Assembly (NCBI RefSeq): GCF_035575815.1
Contig: NZ_DATLXO010000030.1
Location: 1-14,626 of the forward strand
Length of the DNA: 14,626 bases
From: Iamia sp035575815
Lineage (GTDB): Bacteria > Actinomycetota > Acidimicrobiia > Acidimicrobiales > Iamiaceae
Direction of reading: 5' to 3'
Shown here one piece after another: positions 13,680 to 14,626 of this stretch. Under the pieces are notes generated by a model. It was not told the origin of the DNA. It ran no database searches and saw only the letters and a list, made by a program, of their open reading frames with translations. Positions within the stretch are counted from its first letter, which is position 1; each line of letters begins with the position of its first letter. Position numbers and translations under genes: made by a program.

Positions 13680-14510
13680 TCAGTCTCGGAAGATCGCGCC
13701 CACGTCGTCGAAGACGGGAGGTTGGTCGGTGCCGATGACCGCGAGGCCCACCCCGGGGGCCGACCGGGACTCGTCGTCGGAGGCGAAGGCCACGACCCGA
13801 CCATCAACGAGCAGCACGAGCGCTGCGCCCGTCGTCCGGACGCCGAGGCGGACCCCCGGCGCGAGGTCGATCGGCTCGGAGTCGAGCAGGACGACCTGGC
13901 GGGCATCGGTGACCCGGATCAGGACGGCCCGGCCGCCGTCAGGGGCTATCACCCAGGCGAGGTAGTTGGCGTCGTCCTCGACCCGGAACGCCAACCCTGC
14001 GCCCGGGCTGGCCGAGGGCAGGGTCACCTGGGCCTCGACGTCGGGACCGGGGGCGGTGAAGTACGTGACGGCCTCATCCTCCCCCGGCGCGGCCACAACC
14101 ACCTGACCGTCGACCACGCCCCAGTCGCCGCGGCCCGGCACCCACTCGCCGGCGGGGCCGGCGGGGGGCAGGGGCCCGTCGGTGTCGAACGGGAGGGCGA
14201 CGTCGGCCTCGGCCAGGGCGATGCCCCCGGTCGCAGGAACGTCGGCGTCGGCGCCAGGGTCGGTCGACGGGGGCCCGCTCGACGGGGCCTCGTCCGCCGA
14301 CGCCGGACCGACACTGGACACGCTGGTGCTGGGACCCGCACCGGCCTCCTCGTCGCCACCACCGTCGCGGACGGCCAACACCCCGGCGGCGACGGCGAGC
14401 AGGACGGCGGCCACCACGAACACGGGGACGAGTCGCGCGACGAGCGGACGCTCCGAACGCCCCTCCCCCGGCCCCTCTCCCGGCCCCTCCCCCGGCCCCT
14501 CTCCCGGCAT
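13680..14510 (-). CDS. P3: single-pass membrane protein with exterior LamG-like domain (N-terminus may be incomplete)
   Basis: From ATG 14510 the product has 276 residues: a Pro-Gly-Glu repeat (2-17), RSERPLVARLV, one membrane helix (about 26-47), a Ser/Pro/Asp linker, and a beta-rich exterior domain (about 120-276) with WGVVDGQVVV, VEAQVTLPSASPGAGLAFRV, DDANYLAWVIAPDGG, LVLLVDGRVVAFASDD and PPVFDDVGAIF. GLAFRV-x-D and PVFDDV are shared with P2, so the two are close paralogues. No ribosome site precedes ATG 14510, and the frame remains open upstream (DGPAGPVSGGTDPL after a run of Glu codons) to the window edge, so the true start may be missing. It lies 100 bp upstream of P2 on the same strand; the GC-rich spacer contains GGGCGCCC and CCCGGG palindromes. 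Function unknown. Confidence 0.68.
   Translation of the reverse strand: MPGEGPGEGPGEGPGEGRSERPLVARLVPVFVVAAVLLAVAAGVLAVRDGGGDEEAGAGPSTSVSSVGPASADEAPSSGPPSTDPGADADVPATGGIALAEADVALPFDTDGPLPPAGPAGEWVPGRGDWGVVDGQVVVAAPGEDEAVTYFTAPGPDVEAQVTLPSASPGAGLAFRVEDDANYLAWVIAPDGGRAVLIRVTDARQVVLLDSEPIDLAPGVRLGVRTTGAALVLLVDGRVVAFASDDESRSAPGVGLAVIGTDQPPVFDDVGAIFRD
14460..14507 (-). repeat. In-frame tandem repeat coding (Pro-Gly-Glu-Gly)x4
   Basis: Four 12-nt units encode PGEG at residues 2-17 of P3. Units alternate between GGA and GGG as the second codon, so the array is really two copies of a 24-nt unit, suggesting a recent duplication. Length variation between strains would be expected. Confidence 0.85.
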
Positions 14511-14550
14511 CAGAGGATCCGTGCCGCCCGAGACCGGCCCCGCTGGTCCA

Positions 14551-14626
<76 letters not shown>

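Noticed and set aside
13580..13906. Upstream in-frame extension of P2
   Set aside because: It would overlap the end of P3, and ATG 13579 has GAGGAGGG at proper spacing.

Overview
The window is about 72% GC by eye, densely coded, with GTG and TTG starts and 4-nt gene overlaps. The DUF2520-panC-panD gene order and a mycothiol-isomerase-type N-terminus point to an actinobacterium, perhaps Acidimicrobiia; that placement is inference. No rRNA, tRNA, CRISPR array or complete insertion sequence was seen. The right end runs into a 46-base C homopolymer, which looks like a contig end made by a sequencing artefact. No stretch over 300 bases lacks a gene.

Left part (1-2300): the tail of an unidentified gene ends at 98 and is followed by a strong hairpin. 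A plus-strand SAM methyltransferase (231-1052) then meets, tail to tail, a minus-strand two-gene toxin-antitoxin-like pair: a winged-helix/MNT nucleotidyltransferase followed by a HEPN protein. The pair overlaps by ATGA and appears to be driven by a leaderless promoter carrying a dyad operator candidate.

Middle (2295-10239, all minus strand): one long apparent operon. In order of transcription it holds a membrane-anchored beta-sandwich protein (P1), a GT-C glycosyltransferase, a DUF2520 Rossmann protein, panC, panD, nadB, a second SAM methyltransferase, and a small chimeric gene that joins the first ~42 residues of a maleylpyruvate-isomerase-like protein to a TetR-type protein lacking its DNA-reading helices. 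PanD and NadB both consume L-aspartate, for coenzyme A and NAD respectively, and PanC uses the beta-alanine made by PanD. Two 52-bp palindromes with conserved ends and compensatory changes sit about 30 nt after the panC and panD stop codons.

Right part (9256-14510): an envelope-type locus. Three paralogous proteins (P1, P2, P3), each with a cytoplasmic N-terminus, one membrane helix and a concanavalin/LamG-like exterior domain, surround a GT-C glycosyltransferase and an OafA-type acyltransferase with a C-terminal SGNH domain. P2 also carries an ArgR-like winged-helix segment at its N-terminus. This set is the best candidate in the window for an undescribed system, possibly surface-glycan building, decoration and sensing. 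That role is inferred from architecture and neighbourhood only.
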